This document shows, one piece after another, positions 19,805-29,720 of a stretch of DNA of 64,000 bases; positions within the stretch are counted from its first letter, which is position 1; the number at the start of each line of letters is the position of its first letter. The stretch spans positions 1 through 64,000 of the forward strand of contig NZ_VLPS01000007.1 in the NCBI RefSeq assembly GCF_007570865.1. The letters run 5' to 3'. Below the pieces are notes generated by a model, which was not told the origin of the DNA, searched no databases, and worked only from the letters and a program-made list of their open reading frames with translations. The translations under genes were made by a program, and so were the position numbers. The DNA is from Atlantibacter subterraneus (GTDB lineage: Bacteria > Pseudomonadota > Gammaproteobacteria > Enterobacterales > Enterobacteriaceae).

Positions 19805-20800
19805 TTACTGCCATTTGCGGTGATACGCGCCGAGCGTGGTTTGCGTGCCTTCGGACATCGCGCCGAGGGTGTCCATCCAAGCCTGCTGCGGCTGGAACTG
19901 TTGCGGATCCGTCATGCAGCGGTCGATGGCTTGCCGCCACACTTTCGCCACCTGGCTAACGTATGCCGGGCTACGCTGGCGGCCTTCGATTTTCACCGAG
20001 GCGATATTGGCAGCCAGCAGCTCCGGCAGCAGTTCCAGGGTGTTGAGGCTGGTGGGTTCTTCAAGGGCGTGATAGCGCTGGTCGTCAACCAGATAGCGCC
20101 CTTTACACAGCGTCGGGTAGCCCGCGTTCTCCCCGTCCTGATAGCGGTCGATCAGTACGTCATTGAGGCGTGATTCCAGGCCCTGAGGCGTCTGCTGCCA
20201 GCGCACAAAACGCGCTGGTGAGCACGCGCCGACGGTGTTGGGCGATTCGCCGGTCAGGTAAGAAGAGAGATAGCAGCGGCCTTCCGCCATGATGCACAGG
20301 CTACCAAAGGCAAATACTTCCAGCGGCACCGGCGTCACGCGCGCCAACTGCTTAACCTGATGGATAGACAGCACGCGAGGCAGCACAACCCGCGCCACAT
20401 CAAAGTTGCGCTGGTAAAAACGGATCGCCTCTTCATTGGTGGCGGATGCCTGCACCGAGACGTGGCGCTCCACGTGCGGATAGCGCTCGGCGGCGTACTC
20501 CAGCATCGCGATATCCGCCAGAATCAGGGCATCGGCTCCGGATTGCGCTGCCATGTCCACTGCGCGCTCCCAGCGCTGATAGCCATCGGGATGGGCAAAG
20601 GTGTTAATCGCAATATGCAGCTTGCGGCGGTGTTGATGGACCACATTCACCGCTTCCTGAAGTTTCTTATCAGTAAAGTTGAGGCCTGCAAAATGGCGGG
20701 CGTTGGTATCGTCTTTCAGGCCGATATAAACCGCATCAGCCCCGTTTTCGATAGCCGCTTTCAGTGCCGGCAAGTTTCCGGCAGGACACAGCAACTCCAT
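19805..20800 (-). CDS. ubiU: Oxygen-independent ubiquinone hydroxylation protein UbiU
   Basis: 331 aa, the E. coli length. U32 family: starts MELLCPAGNLPALKAA and has the cysteine set LCIMAEGRCYLS, VGACSPARF and TLCKGRYL that binds a 4Fe-4S cluster. Partner of UbiV in anaerobic ubiquinone synthesis. I use the ATG at 20800, 7 nt after AGGAAAG, rather than an in-frame start 10 codons upstream. Divergent from ubiT. Confidence 0.96.
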   Translation of the reverse strand: MELLCPAGNLPALKAAIENGADAVYIGLKDDTNARHFAGLNFTDKKLQEAVNVVHQHRRKLHIAINTFAHPDGYQRWERAVDMAAQSGADALILADIAMLEYAAERYPHVERHVSVQASATNEEAIRFYQRNFDVARVVLPRVLSIHQVKQLARVTPVPLEVFAFGSLCIMAEGRCYLSSYLTGESPNTVGACSPARFVRWQQTPQGLESRLNDVLIDRYQDGENAGYPTLCKGRYLVDDQRYHALEEPTSLNTLELLPELLAANIASVKIEGRQRSPAYVSQVAKVWRQAIDRCMTDPQQFQPQQAWMDTLGAMSEGTQTTLGAYHRKWQ

Positions 20801-21027
20801 AGACTTTCCTGAAGGTGAGGGGGCGGACATAAATCGTCGCCATATTGTTAATGAACGGCGATTTTAGTTAACCTGGCGGCGACAAGATTTGATTTGAGGC
20901 AGTTAAACGCGTATTGATGAAACCAATAAAGAGGTAATCAAAACGTTTAAAATCTTGATTTACGCCGCTATGCCGCAGGAACGATATGGCACAATGATGG
21001 GTCGATAGTTATCAAGGAGTAGAGCTC

Positions 21028-21552
21028 GTGTTAGATCAACTGCGTTCGCGCCTGGTTCGTCTTGGCCCCTCACTGATGAGGACGCCCGTTAAGCTGGCGC
21101 CCTTTGCTCTGAAACGACAGGTTCTTGAGCAGGTGCTGGCCTGGCAGTTCCGTCAGGCGCTTGAAGAAGGAGAGCTTGAATTCCTTGACGGGCGCTGGTT
21201 ATGCATTGAAGTACGGGATATCGGCCTGCGATGGTTTACTTCGGTGGAAAACGACCGGCTGGTGGTCAAAGAAGATGCCCCGGCTGACGTCAGTTTCAGC
21301 GCCGATGCCAGCGATCTTTTAATGATCGCCGCACGCAAACAGGACCCGGATACGCTATTCTTCCAGCGCCGGTTGATTATTGAAGGCGATACCGAACTTG
21401 GTTTGTATGTTAAAAACCTGATGGATGCCATTGAGCTGGAGGCGATGCCGAAACCGCTGCGCATCATGCTTCTGCAACTGGCTGACTTCGTCGAAGCGGG
21501 TCTGAAAGACCAGCCGTCGACCAAAGCAACCTCAGTAGGTGAACCATGCTAA
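21028..21552 (+). CDS. ubiT: Ubiquinone biosynthesis accessory factor UbiT
   Basis: 174 aa, the E. coli length; an SCP2 (sterol-carrier) lipid-binding domain covers most of it (VSFSADASDLLMIAARKQDPDTLFF). UbiT is the anaerobic counterpart of UbiJ, holding hydrophobic quinone intermediates for UbiUV. GTG start with AAGGAG 9 nt upstream. The 227-nt region shared with divergent ubiU should carry the FNR control known in E. coli; I see isolated TTGAT/ATCAA half-sites but no full FNR box. Confidence 0.95.
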   Translation: MLDQLRSRLVRLGPSLMRTPVKLAPFALKRQVLEQVLAWQFRQALEEGELEFLDGRWLCIEVRDIGLRWFTSVENDRLVVKEDAPADVSFSADASDLLMIAARKQDPDTLFFQRRLIIEGDTELGLYVKNLMDAIELEAMPKPLRIMLLQLADFVEAGLKDQPSTKATSVGEPC

Positions 21553-22049
21553 TTCGTGTAGAAATACCCATAGATGCCCCCGGTATTGACGCGCTGCTGC
21601 GCCGGACGTTTAAAGACGGCGGCGAGGCGGATCTGATTCACGATCTGCGTGAAGACGGCATGTTGACGTTAGGGCTGGTGGCTACCGATGATGAAGGTCA
21701 GGTGGTCGGCTACGTCGCGTTCAGCCCGGTAAGCGTGCAGGGTGAAGATCTCCAGTGGGTGGGCCTTGCGCCGCTGGCGGTAGAAGAATCGCTGCGTGGC
21801 CAGGGCCTGGCACGCCAGCTGGTTTACGAAGGGCTCGACTCCCTGAATGAATTTGGCTACGCCGCCGTGGTAACGCTGGGCGATCCGGCGCTGTATGGCC
21901 GTTTCGGTTTTGAACTGGCCGCGCACTACGATTTACACTGCCGCTGGCCGGGGACGGAAGCGGCATTCCAGATCCATCCGCTGGCTCCCGATGCGATGAA
22001 GGGCGTAAGCGGTCTGGTGGAATATCACGAGCACTTCAATCGTTTCTAA
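21546..22049 (+). CDS. yhbS: GNAT-family N-acetyltransferase YhbS
   Basis: 167 aa. GNAT fold with acetyl-CoA-binding motif A around [19 protein letters not shown] (about 80-98), followed by the [18 protein letters not shown] motif of the YhbS subgroup. Substrate unknown to me. Overlaps the ubiT end by 7 nt, so the two are translationally coupled. Its own 3' end overlaps the convergent yhbQ by 14 nt. Confidence 0.93.
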   Translation: MLIRVEIPIDAPGIDALLRRTFKDGGEADLIHDLREDGMLTLGLVATDDEGQVVGYVAFSPVSVQGEDLQWVGLAPLAVEESLRGQGLARQLVYEGLDSLNEFGYAAVVTLGDPALYGRFGFELAAHYDLHCRWPGTEAAFQIHPLAPDAMKGVSGLVEYHEHFNRF

Positions 22050-22338
22050 TCGCAGGCGCTGGTAAATCTGGAAACAGATCCGCCAGCGCGATTTCTCCCG
22101 CCACCAGTCGCTCCTTTTCCCGCTTCGGCAACTGCTTAATACGGTATTCAATGCGCAGCGCTTGTGAGCGCTCACCAACTTGTTGAGCGAATACCAGGGT
22201 TAGCGCACCTTTGCCCCGCAGCGAGCGCGCGCCTTTACCGGTCTGATGCTGAAGCAGACGGCGTGCGGTATCGGTAGTGACACCGGTATAGAGCCGATTG
22301 TCGGCGGTGCGAATCAAATAGAGAAACCAGCAGTTCAT
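22036..22338 (-). CDS. yhbQ: GIY-YIG nuclease-domain protein YhbQ
   Basis: 100 aa, the E. coli length. GIY-YIG core: [20 protein letters not shown] at the N-terminus with the catalytic Arg in RRLLQHQ and a Glu in [15 protein letters not shown]. Small single-domain DNA-nuclease family. ATG at 22338 (MNCWFLYL) matches the E. coli start; longer readings run into the divergent yhbP promoter. Convergent with yhbS. Confidence 0.94.
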   Translation of the reverse strand: MNCWFLYLIRTADNRLYTGVTTDTARRLLQHQTGKGARSLRGKGALTLVFAQQVGERSQALRIEYRIKQLPKREKERLVAGEIALADLFPDLPAPAIRND

Positions 22339-22433
22339 AAAGCGTATTCGGACGAGGATTTTGCCGCACCTTATCACGCTTTCCCGGCAGCGACACTGTG
22401 GTAGTGTGTCGGCAAACCTTTTCAGGAGGCATT

Positions 22434-22856
22434 ATGGAAGCACTGGAAGCCATCAGCCGCTGGCTCGCTAAACAGCATGTGGTGAGCTACTGCGTAGCGA
22501 ACGACCAGGATATGTGGTGCGCGAACGCGTTTTACCTGTATTGCCCACAGGCAGTCGCGTTTTATCTGTTAAGCGATCCGCAGACCCGGCACGGGCAAAT
22601 CAGCGGCGGCAAAGCGAGAGTGGCGGGCACCGTAAGCGGGCAGACAAAAAACGTGGCGTTAATACGCGGGGTGCAGTTTAAAGGCGAGCTTGAGCTGTTG
22701 GAGGGTGAAGCGTCAGCAAGCCTTCGCGAGCGCTATAACCGACGCTTCCCCATAGCCAGAGCGATGTCAGCGCCGGTCTGGTCGATCCGGCTGGATGAAC
22801 TTAAATTCACCGACAACACCCTTGGCTTTGGCAAAAAACATATCTGGCAGCGTTAA
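22434..22856 (+). CDS. yhbP: UPF0306 flavin-reductase-like protein YhbP
   Basis: 140 aa (E. coli 147). Split-barrel, PNP-oxidase-like fold suggested by [10 protein letters not shown]...[22 protein letters not shown] and [22 protein letters not shown]. Function unknown; possibly flavin-binding. ATG at 22434 follows AGGAGG. The last residues end at HIWQR, shorter than in K-12. Stop is 3 nt from the convergent yhbO stop. Confidence 0.9.
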   Translation: MEALEAISRWLAKQHVVSYCVANDQDMWCANAFYLYCPQAVAFYLLSDPQTRHGQISGGKARVAGTVSGQTKNVALIRGVQFKGELELLEGEASASLRERYNRRFPIARAMSAPVWSIRLDELKFTDNTLGFGKKHIWQR

Positions 22857-22859
22857 CCG

Positions 22860-23378
22860 TTAGCTGCCTAGCAGGCGTAGCGCCTCGCGGTTAAAGGCGG
22901 GTAAATCGTCCGGAGTACGGCTGGTGACCAACTGGTCTTTATCGACCACCACTTCCTGGTCGAAAAACTCTGCGCCCGCGTTTTTCACATCAATCACGAT
23001 GGGCGTTACCGCCGTCAGCTTACGGCCACGGATCACATCGGCGCTAATCAGCAGCTGTGGACCGTGACAAATGGCGAATACCGGTTTGCCGCTTTCAACA
23101 AACTCACGGGTAAAATCGACAAAGCGGCTATCACCACGCAGGTGATCCGGTGAATGACCGCCCGGCAGCAATAGCGCATCGAATTCATCAGGTTTTACGT
23201 CATCAATGCCTTTATCGATAGTCACCTGAGCTTCGCCTTTTTTACCTTTTACGGTATTGCCGGCTTGCTTCTCGATGGTGATCACTTCATGGCCCGCTTT
23301 TTTAAATTCTTCCGCCGGGGAGGTGAACTCGGAATCTTCGAACTCGTCGGTAATCAGGACTGCAATCTTCTTGCTCAT
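22860..23378 (-). CDS. yhbO: DJ-1/PfpI-family protein YhbO (stress protein, reported deglycase 2)
   Basis: 172 aa, the E. coli length. DJ-1/ThiJ/PfpI fold with nucleophile elbow AICHGPQLLI (cysteine near 104) and partner residues LLPGGHSPDHLRG. E. coli YhbO protects against oxidative, heat, UV and acid stress and has been reported to repair methylglyoxal-glycated proteins and nucleotides. Single gene, divergent from yraR. Confidence 0.95.
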   Translation of the reverse strand: MSKKIAVLITDEFEDSEFTSPAEEFKKAGHEVITIEKQAGNTVKGKKGEAQVTIDKGIDDVKPDEFDALLLPGGHSPDHLRGDSRFVDFTREFVESGKPVFAICHGPQLLISADVIRGRKLTAVTPIVIDVKNAGAEFFDQEVVVDKDQLVTSRTPDDLPAFNREALRLLGS

Positions 23379-23411
23379 GTTTACTCCTCAGTTCGTTTTA
23401 GACACACCTAA

Positions 23412-23439
23412 TCACTGAAAATAGTGAATACTGACTATT
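23412..23439. promoter_or_regulatory. Overlapping inverted repeats in the yhbO-yraR divergent region
   Basis: TCACT/AGTGA (23412-23427) and AATAGT/ACTATT (23420-23439) overlap in the A/T-rich spacer between two divergent genes. They could be operator half-sites; no matching regulator is known to me. Confidence 0.25.
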
Positions 23440-23495
23440 AAGCCTGGTTGAAGGGCATGGCTTTGCAACACGGATTAATCTGCAAGGGGGAAATA

Positions 23496-24143
23496 ATGAG
23501 CCGGGTATTGATTACGGGGGCCAGCGGTTTAGTTGGCGGCCACTTACTTAGACTACTGAACGACGAGCCGCGCATTGAAACCATCGTCGCGCCCAGCCGC
23601 AGGCCGCTTGCGCCCATGAAAAAAATGTTTAACCCCCACGATCCGCAGCTTACGGATGCGTTAGCCCAGGCCACCGAGCCGGTGGATATCGTGTTCTGCT
23701 GTCTCGGTACCACCCGGCGCGAGGCGGGCAGCAAAGAGGCGTTTGTTCATGCCGATTTTACCCTGGTGGTAGATACCGGCCTGACGGGGTTACGCCTTGG
23801 CGCAACGCATGTGCTGGTGGTCAGCGCGATGGGCGCGAATGCCCATTCGCCATTTTTTTACAATCGGGTCAAAGGCGAGATGGAAGAGACGCTGCGCGCC
23901 CAGGGCTGGCCGCGTTTGACCATCGCCCGGCCATCGATGCTGCTGGGGCATCGCAATAAAAAACGCTTTAACGAATCGCTGTTTGCGCCGCTCTTCAGCC
24001 TGCTGCCAGGGAAATGGAAAGCGATTCATGCGCGGGACGTCGCGCTGGCGATGTTTCAGGATGCGATGACAGGAGGGAAACCAGGCGTGACGATTCTGGA
24101 CTCTGCTGAACTGCGGGAAAAAGCGCAGCTGGCGGCGCGATAG
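23496..24143 (+). CDS. yraR: NAD(P)-binding SDR-like protein YraR
   Basis: 215 aa (E. coli 211). Atypical short-chain dehydrogenase/reductase: dinucleotide motif [13 protein letters not shown] at the N-terminus, [13 protein letters not shown], and an active-site-like YNRVKGEME. Enzymatic role unknown. ATG at 23496 follows AAGGGGG; in-frame codons upstream lack family similarity. Confidence 0.93.
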   Translation: MSRVLITGASGLVGGHLLRLLNDEPRIETIVAPSRRPLAPMKKMFNPHDPQLTDALAQATEPVDIVFCCLGTTRREAGSKEAFVHADFTLVVDTGLTGLRLGATHVLVVSAMGANAHSPFFYNRVKGEMEETLRAQGWPRLTIARPSMLLGHRNKKRFNESLFAPLFSLLPGKWKAIHARDVALAMFQDAMTGGKPGVTILDSAELREKAQLAAR

Positions 24144-24148
24144 AAACA

Positions 24149-24173
24149 GCGCCCGCCAGTAACCTGCGGGCGC
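24149..24173. terminator. Hairpin between convergent yraR and dolP
   Basis: GCGCCCGC pairs perfectly with GCGGGCGC across a 9-nt loop, 5 nt after yraR and 6 nt after the dolP stop. T-runs are poor on both sides, so this is a probable but weak bidirectional terminator. Confidence 0.5.
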
Positions 24174-24179
24174 AAGTCG

Positions 24180-24755
24180 TTATTTAATATAGGTAAAGGC
24201 GGTGGTGACGTGCTTCACGCCGCTCACATGGCTGGCGATATCGGCAGCCGCTTTCCCTTCGCGGTCCGTTACCAGACCCAGCAGGAACACTTCGCTGTTC
24301 TCGGTAGTGACTTTCACGTTGGAGGATTTCACCAGATCGCTTGCCAGCAGCTGGGAGCGTACTTTGGTGGTGATCCAGGTATCGGTGGAGGCGGTTCCCA
24401 GGCCAATCGGCTGGCCCTGGCGCACTTCGTTATACACTTCAGTGGTGCCTTCCACGCCCATGGCGATCTGTTTGGCACGCGACGCCAGCTCGGTATTGGG
24501 TGCCTGGCCAGTTAACAGAACCTTGCCCTGATAAGCGGTCACGTTGATACGTGCCTCTTTCTTGATCTGCTCATCTTTGGATAACGCGCTATTGACCCGT
24601 AGCTCCAGCGTTCCGTCGTCGACCTGAGTGCCGACCGAGCGCGGATCGGTAGCGGCTTTAGTACCTACCGCCGCAGTTCCGACAACCGCTGCAGCAACGC
24701 AACCTTGTAATAGCAACGCGGCAATAAGGACGGCGAGGGGCGAAAATGCCTTCAT
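24180..24755 (-). CDS. dolP: Division/outer-membrane stress-associated BON lipoprotein DolP (YraP)
   Basis: 191 aa, the E. coli length. Lipobox LQGC (C19) and two BON domains (about 46-115 and 124-190). DolP is an outer-membrane lipoprotein that binds anionic phospholipid, localises to the division site and supports envelope integrity and the BAM machinery; sigma-E controls it in E. coli. Follows diaA by 9 nt, so it is last gene of the lpoA-yraN-diaA-dolP group. Confidence 0.96.
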   Translation of the reverse strand: MKAFSPLAVLIAALLLQGCVAAAVVGTAAVGTKAATDPRSVGTQVDDGTLELRVNSALSKDEQIKKEARINVTAYQGKVLLTGQAPNTELASRAKQIAMGVEGTTEVYNEVRQGQPIGLGTASTDTWITTKVRSQLLASDLVKSSNVKVTTENSEVFLLGLVTDREGKAAADIASHVSGVKHVTTAFTYIK

Positions 24756-24764
24756 GTGTACTCC

Positions 24765-25355
24765 TTAATCATCCTGGTGAGGAAAAAGCGTGTTATCTAT
24801 CAAATCGCACAGACAGTTCACCGTCAGCATATGCATCTCCTGAATACGCGCGCTGCGGTGAGAGGGGATACGAATCTCCACATCCTGCGGTCCCAGCAAA
24901 CCCGCCAGTTCGCCGCCGTCGTAACCGGTAAGGGCGACGATGGTCATATCGCGGGTTACCGCGGCTTCTACCGCCTTGACGATATCCCGGCTGTTGCCGC
25001 GGGTGGAGATTGCCAGTAAGACATCGCCCGCATGGCCTAATGCGCGAACCTGTTTGGCATAAATCTCTTCATGCAAACGGTCGTTGGCGATGGCTGTTAA
25101 GACCACATTATCAGTATTTAGTGCTATCGCCGGTAAACTGGGGCGCTCGGTTTCAAACCGGTTGATCATACTGGCGGCAAAATGCTGGGCGTTCGCGGCG
25201 GAGGTGCCGTTGCCGCAGCACAGGATTTTGTTGCCATTGAGTAAGGACTGAACCAGCGTCATTGCCGCACGAGAGATGGCATCCGGAAGGGCTTCAGCAG
25301 CAGCAATTTGAGTTTGAATGCTTTCCGTAAAGCAGACTTTGATTCGTTCTAACAC
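24765..25355 (-). CDS. diaA: DnaA initiator-associating protein DiaA
   Basis: 196 aa, the E. coli length, nearly identical. SIS (phosphosugar isomerase-like) domain: [34 protein letters not shown] and [14 protein letters not shown] homotetramer that binds several DnaA molecules and promotes their assembly on oriC. Start is GTG (VLERIKVCF). Between yraN and dolP. Confidence 0.97.
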   Translation of the reverse strand: MLERIKVCFTESIQTQIAAAEALPDAISRAAMTLVQSLLNGNKILCCGNGTSAANAQHFAASMINRFETERPSLPAIALNTDNVVLTAIANDRLHEEIYAKQVRALGHAGDVLLAISTRGNSRDIVKAVEAAVTRDMTIVALTGYDGGELAGLLGPQDVEIRIPSHRSARIQEMHMLTVNCLCDLIDNTLFPHQDD

Positions 25356-25384
25356 GGTGATCCTTTGAAAAATACGTCAATTGA

Positions 25385-25774
25385 TTAATGGGCGGAAAAC
25401 GCGTTCTCAATCCACTCGACTTCATCGCCGGTGAAGGCTAACACATCGAACCGGCAATCCACAGTATCAAAACTCTCAGACTGACGGGCGAGCCAGCCGC
25501 GCGCGGTTTGTAATAATTTATGTTGCTTGGCCTGGGTAACGCTGGCGGCGGCCCCGCCAAAATAGCCGGAGCGGCGATAGCGCACCTCGACAAACACGAT
25601 GACGTGGCGGTGCTTCATGATCAAATCAATCTCACCCCAGCGTTCGCGCACATTTGCCGCGACAAAACGCAATCCCTTGCGTTCCAGCCACAGGCGCGCC
25701 CGGTGTTCCCAGGCCGCGCCCTGCTGTGAATTTAATTTGCCCGCACCACCTGTCCCTGCTGGTATTTGAGCCAT
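25385..25774 (-). CDS. yraN: UPF0102 endonuclease-like protein YraN
   Basis: 129 aa (E. coli 131). PD-(D/E)XK-like UPF0102 core: [22 protein letters not shown] carries the acidic and Lys/Arg positions of the fold. Role not established; neighbours suggest a link with envelope or replication housekeeping. The start lies inside the last 43 nt of lpoA, an overlap also seen in E. coli, implying coupled translation. Confidence 0.95.
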   Translation of the reverse strand: MAQIPAGTGGAGKLNSQQGAAWEHRARLWLERKGLRFVAANVRERWGEIDLIMKHRHVIVFVEVRYRRSGYFGGAAASVTQAKQHKLLQTARGWLARQSESFDTVDCRFDVLAFTGDEVEWIENAFSAH

Positions 25775-27768
25775 GTTAACTTCCTGTTGATCACGCAGTC
25801 ACCATCGGCGGTCAGCGTGCCGGTATTGCCGTTGAGCTGGAAGCCCTGCACCTGACGCATTTGCGAGAAGTGATTCGCCAGCGACCAGGCGTCGACGCCC
25901 ATGGCGTAAAGCCGCGCCAGCGAATAGTCGTTATTCACTGCGGCCAGTGCCTGCTGCTGTAAGCCCGGATTATCTCCGGCCAGCATCGGGATTTCGCTAA
26001 ACTGCAGCCCTTCCATTTCCAGACGGAAGTCCGGCCCGGTATTGCCCTGCGCGCTGCGTGACGAGGCATACAGCGTCGCGCCGTTATGGCTGCCGGTGCG
26101 CATTGCGATCATTGGTTTGATTAAGGCGATTTCATCCTGGCTTGCCACAATGTAAACCGCATCCACATTGCCGCTGGTGCCGGCAGTGATTTGCGCATCC
26201 GTCGGTGGCGCAGGGATAGTGAGGCCGCCGATGGTGGTCGCCTGCTGAGATGGCAGACTGGACGCTACCGGCGAGCCGGTTAATGCAATCCCGGAACCGC
26301 TGTTGATGCCCATTTTCAGTTCCGACACGGAGCCAAATTTTTGCTGTAACACTGCAGCGCCGCCCAGATGCTGCCACTGTTCGGCAAACGCGCGCGTCAC
26401 GCGGTCGCCCAGCGCGCTGCGCGGTACCAGCAGCAACGGATTACGTTGGCCTTGTTGCCATATGTGGTCTGCGGCGTCACGCGCTTCGTCTTCCGGGGAG
26501 AGGGCGAAATAGCAGATGTTGGCGCGGTTTTGCACGTTCTCTGGTTCATTCATCGCCAGCACGTTTAATGGCGTGTTGCTACGCACCAGCTCTTCAACGT
26601 TAGGCTTCAACAGCGGGCCGACGACGATACTCGCGCCATCCTGCTGCACCTGATTCAGTACCTGATTAAGCGGCTGGCTGCTGGTGTCGTAGATTTTAAT
26701 TTCCGCGCCCGGATTGGCCGGGGCGTTGGTTGCGGTTTGCGTCTCTGCGGGTTGCGGCACAGCTGCCGGCGCGACGGCATCCTGGGTTAAATCGTTAACG
26801 TTGGCGGCGGACGGGCTTGCCACGCCGTCCGTGCCGATCGGCTGTTGCGCAGTCTCAGCGGCAGGCTGCGCCGCCACCGGCGTTTGCGGGGCGTTTACCG
26901 GGCTCACGCCGCTATTTTTCGCCGCTTCAAAGCCCTGCTGAATGGCGCGGCCAAAGACGGCGGCCTGGCCGTTAAGCGGTAATAACAGCGCAATCTTATC
27001 CGCCGAGGCGGGTTTGAAATTCTGGACGTTCACCAGTTGAGTCGGTAGCAGCTTTGCGCCCGGGTTCTGCGGATAACGGGTCTGCCAGTCCTGAATCCCC
27101 GCCTTCAACATGGCAGGATCGCTGCGGTTATCAAACCACATGCGCTGTAAATCCAGCCAACCGCGCAACACGTTTTCATCCGCGTTAATCACCAGCGCGT
27201 TGGCCTGTTCGGGCGTCATGGCAGAGAGCGCTTGCCAGGTGGCGTCGATATTTTTTTGCTTATCGGCGGGTTTCAGCAGCGGCTCCTGAGCGATCAGCGC
27301 GCGCAGCAGTTCCAGCGACGGTCGGCCCTGGCTGGCGTCAATTTGCGCCTGGTAGTAACGCGCTTTTTGCGCATCGCTAAAATCGGACGTATCCAGAGAA
27401 GCCAGTTGAGCGGCAGCGCCCTGGTAATTTTTGTTCGCGAGGATCAGTTCGACATCGAGCAGGCTACGCTCACGGCGCTGTGCATCATTAAGTTTTTCAG
27501 GTAGCTGCTGGTACAGCTCGGTGGCCTGCTGGCGCTTACCTTCCTGAATCAGGGCACGTATCGCGAGTAATTGCCAGTTGGTCTTGGTATCATCCGAGCT
27601 CTGCTGCATTTGCTGTAAGTAGTAAGCAGAATTCGCCTGCGCTTCACCCTGCATGTGCGCGGTACTTTGATCCGGCGCCTGGGTGCCACAGCCGGCGAAA
27701 AGCAGCGCGGCAAGCACAACAGGCAGGCAGCGCGCGGCTTTAGAACGTATTAAGGTTGACGGTACCAT
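25732..27768 (-). CDS. lpoA: Outer-membrane lipoprotein activator of PBP1A, LpoA
   Basis: 678 aa, the E. coli length with the start at 27768 ([13 protein letters not shown]); a start 10 codons upstream is rejected. Lipobox FAGC (C26), an N-terminal helical TPR-like domain (to about 255) and a C-terminal periplasmic-binding-protein-like domain (from about 260) that activates the transpeptidase PBP1A through the peptidoglycan layer. The Ala/Pro/Gln-rich insert within the C-terminal domain (about 300-360) differs strongly from K-12, as expected of a disordered segment. Divergent from rsmI. Confidence 0.97.
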   Translation of the reverse strand: MVPSTLIRSKAARCLPVVLAALLFAGCGTQAPDQSTAHMQGEAQANSAYYLQQMQQSSDDTKTNWQLLAIRALIQEGKRQQATELYQQLPEKLNDAQRRERSLLDVELILANKNYQGAAAQLASLDTSDFSDAQKARYYQAQIDASQGRPSLELLRALIAQEPLLKPADKQKNIDATWQALSAMTPEQANALVINADENVLRGWLDLQRMWFDNRSDPAMLKAGIQDWQTRYPQNPGAKLLPTQLVNVQNFKPASADKIALLLPLNGQAAVFGRAIQQGFEAAKNSGVSPVNAPQTPVAAQPAAETAQQPIGTDGVASPSAANVNDLTQDAVAPAAVPQPAETQTATNAPANPGAEIKIYDTSSQPLNQVLNQVQQDGASIVVGPLLKPNVEELVRSNTPLNVLAMNEPENVQNRANICYFALSPEDEARDAADHIWQQGQRNPLLLVPRSALGDRVTRAFAEQWQHLGGAAVLQQKFGSVSELKMGINSGSGIALTGSPVASSLPSQQATTIGGLTIPAPPTDAQITAGTSGNVDAVYIVASQDEIALIKPMIAMRTGSHNGATLYASSRSAQGNTGPDFRLEMEGLQFSEIPMLAGDNPGLQQQALAAVNNDYSLARLYAMGVDAWSLANHFSQMRQVQGFQLNGNTGTLTADGDCVINRKLTWLKYQQGQVVRAN

Positions 27769-27832
27769 ACTGTATCCAGTGAGTTTTTTTTTAATCAATA
27801 TTCAATATTAAATCGGCAATACGGACTAAACA

Positions 27833-28696
27833 ATGAAACAACACGATTCCACCGAGAATTCTCAGGGCCAGCTTTATATTGTCCCAACGCCAATCGGTAA
27901 TCTTGGGGACATAACCCAGCGTGCGCTCTCGGTGTTGCAGTCGGTTGACCTGATTGCTGCTGAGGATACGCGCCATACTGGCTTATTGCTGCAACACTTT
28001 GCTATTTCCGCGCGGTTGTTCGCATTACACGATCATAATGAGCAACAAAAAGCGCAAACGCTGCTGGCAAAGTTGCAGGAAGGGCAAAATATTGCGCTGG
28101 TCTCCGATGCGGGCACGCCGTTGATTAACGATCCGGGCTATCATCTGGTTCGCACCTGCCGCGAGGCGGGTATTCGCGTTGTGCCGCTGCCGGGGCCGTG
28201 CGCCGCCATCGCGGCGTTAAGCGCGGCCGGGCTGCCGTCTGACCGCTTCTGCTACGAAGGCTTTTTACCTGCTAAATCCAAAGCGCGCCGCGATGCGCTC
28301 AAAGCTATTGAGCAGGAGCCACGCACCCTGATTTTTTACGAATCCACCCACCGTTTGCTGGAGAGCCTGGAAGACATTTGCACCGTGCTGGGTGAATCAC
28401 GTTATGTGGTGTTGGCCCGGGAGATCACCAAGACCTGGGAGTCGATTCACGGCGCGCCCATCGGCGAGCTGCTGGCGTGGGTTAAGGAAGATGAAAATCG
28501 CCGCAAGGGCGAAATGGTGCTTATTGTTGAAGGCTTCGACGTGCAGGAAGAGGCGTTGCCCGCCGATGCGCTGCGCACCCTGGCGCTGTTGCAGGCCGAG
28601 CTGCCGTTAAAGAAAGCGGCGGCGCTGGCGGCGGAAATCCACGGCGTGAAGAAAAACGCGCTGTATAAATATGCGCTGGAACAGCAGGGAGATTAA
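27833..28696 (+). CDS. rsmI: 16S rRNA (cytidine1402-2'-O)-methyltransferase RsmI
   Basis: 287 aa (E. coli 286). Tetrapyrrole-methylase-like fold: [19 protein letters not shown] at the N-terminus, [12 protein letters not shown], and [13 protein letters not shown] for SAM binding; C-terminal helical HTH-like domain. It methylates C1402 of 16S rRNA in the P-site decoding region together with RsmH. Divergent from lpoA by 64 nt. A Fic gene follows 3 nt after the stop. Confidence 0.97.
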   Translation: MKQHDSTENSQGQLYIVPTPIGNLGDITQRALSVLQSVDLIAAEDTRHTGLLLQHFAISARLFALHDHNEQQKAQTLLAKLQEGQNIALVSDAGTPLINDPGYHLVRTCREAGIRVVPLPGPCAAIAALSAAGLPSDRFCYEGFLPAKSKARRDALKAIEQEPRTLIFYESTHRLLESLEDICTVLGESRYVVLAREITKTWESIHGAPIGELLAWVKEDENRRKGEMVLIVEGFDVQEEALPADALRTLALLQAELPLKKAAALAAEIHGVKKNALYKYALEQQGD

Positions 28697-28699
28697 CCT

Positions 28700-29716
28700 G
28701 TGAGCCGCTATCAGCCGCCATTTACCCTTACTCCCGCCATGCTTAACCAGGTGGTGGAGATTGGCGAACTGATGGGGCACTGGGCGGCGCAATCCGGCAG
28801 GACGTCGCCCCTGTTGCGCAAAGAAAACCGTATTCGCACCATTCAGGCCTCTCTGGCGATTGAGCATAACTCGCTAACCACCGATCAGGTCACGGCGATT
28901 ATGGAAGGAAAGCGCGTTCTGGCACCTGAAAAAGATATTCAGGAAGTGCGTAACGCCATACAAGCTTATGAAAAAATGCCCGGCTGGAAGGCTGGGCGAC
29001 GACAGGATTTACTGAGCGCCCATCGAGTTTTGATGATGGGGCTTGTGGATAATCCCGGTAAATTGCGGCGCGGGGATGTCGGTATTTACCGGGATAATAC
29101 CCTGATCCATATGGCTCCTTCCGCCTCACAAGTTCCGCGCCTGATTGAGGATCTTCTCGGCTGGCTTCAAACAACAGAACTTCATCCTCTGATTGCCAGC
29201 TCGGTGTTTCATTATGAATTTGAATTCATTCACCCTTTTTCTGACGGTAACGGGCGTATGGGGCGCTTGTGGCAGACCCTGATATTGAGCCAATGGCGTA
29301 CAGAACTGGCATGGTTGCCGGTTGAAACGTTAATTCATCATCAGCAGGAAGCCTATTATCAGATCCTGCGTCAGTGCGACAGGGAAAGCGACTGTACGGC
29401 TTTTATTGAATTTATGCTGCAAAACGTCGCTCAGGCGCTGGAAGAAGGATTGGCATCTACCCCCGCAGTGTCGGAACAAATGTCGGGAAAAATGTCGGAA
29501 GAAAATTCTTTTTATCTGACGGCGACAGAGCGCGATATTCTGCAATTATTAGACCGCCAGCCAGCAATGACGGCCGTTCAACTGGCCAACAACATTGGCG
29601 TGACGTCGCGGACCATTGAGCGTTACCTCAAACTGCTTCAGGATAAATCAGCGCTTCGGCGAGTCGGGCCCAGAAAAGGGGGCTACTGGCAGGTTTTAGA
29701 AACCTGCCGACCGTGA
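28700..29716 (+). CDS. Fic-family protein with C-terminal winged HTH
   Basis: 338 aa. The Fic catalytic motif HPFSDGNGRMGR (residues 178-189) is complete (His178, Asn184/Arg186-type loop, Arg189), predicting AMPylation or another NMP transfer onto a hydroxyl of a target. A class II inhibitory helix SLAIEHN (51-57, Glu55) sits N-terminally in the same chain, so activity is self-restrained. Residues about 275-330 form a winged helix-turn-helix, suggesting DNA binding. GTG start 3 nt after rsmI implies cotranscription. K-12 has no such gene here; probably acquired. Target unknown. Confidence 0.9.
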   Translation: MSRYQPPFTLTPAMLNQVVEIGELMGHWAAQSGRTSPLLRKENRIRTIQASLAIEHNSLTTDQVTAIMEGKRVLAPEKDIQEVRNAIQAYEKMPGWKAGRRQDLLSAHRVLMMGLVDNPGKLRRGDVGIYRDNTLIHMAPSASQVPRLIEDLLGWLQTTELHPLIASSVFHYEFEFIHPFSDGNGRMGRLWQTLILSQWRTELAWLPVETLIHHQQEAYYQILRQCDRESDCTAFIEFMLQNVAQALEEGLASTPAVSEQMSGKMSEENSFYLTATERDILQLLDRQPAMTAVQLANNIGVTSRTIERYLKLLQDKSALRRVGPRKGGYWQVLETCRP

Positions 29717-29720
29717 TTGC

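Noticed and set aside
20801-21027. FNR box for ubiU/ubiT
   Set aside because: TTGAT and ATCAA half-sites occur but never with the 4-nt spacing and opposite orientation of TTGAT-N4-ATCAA, so I did not list one.
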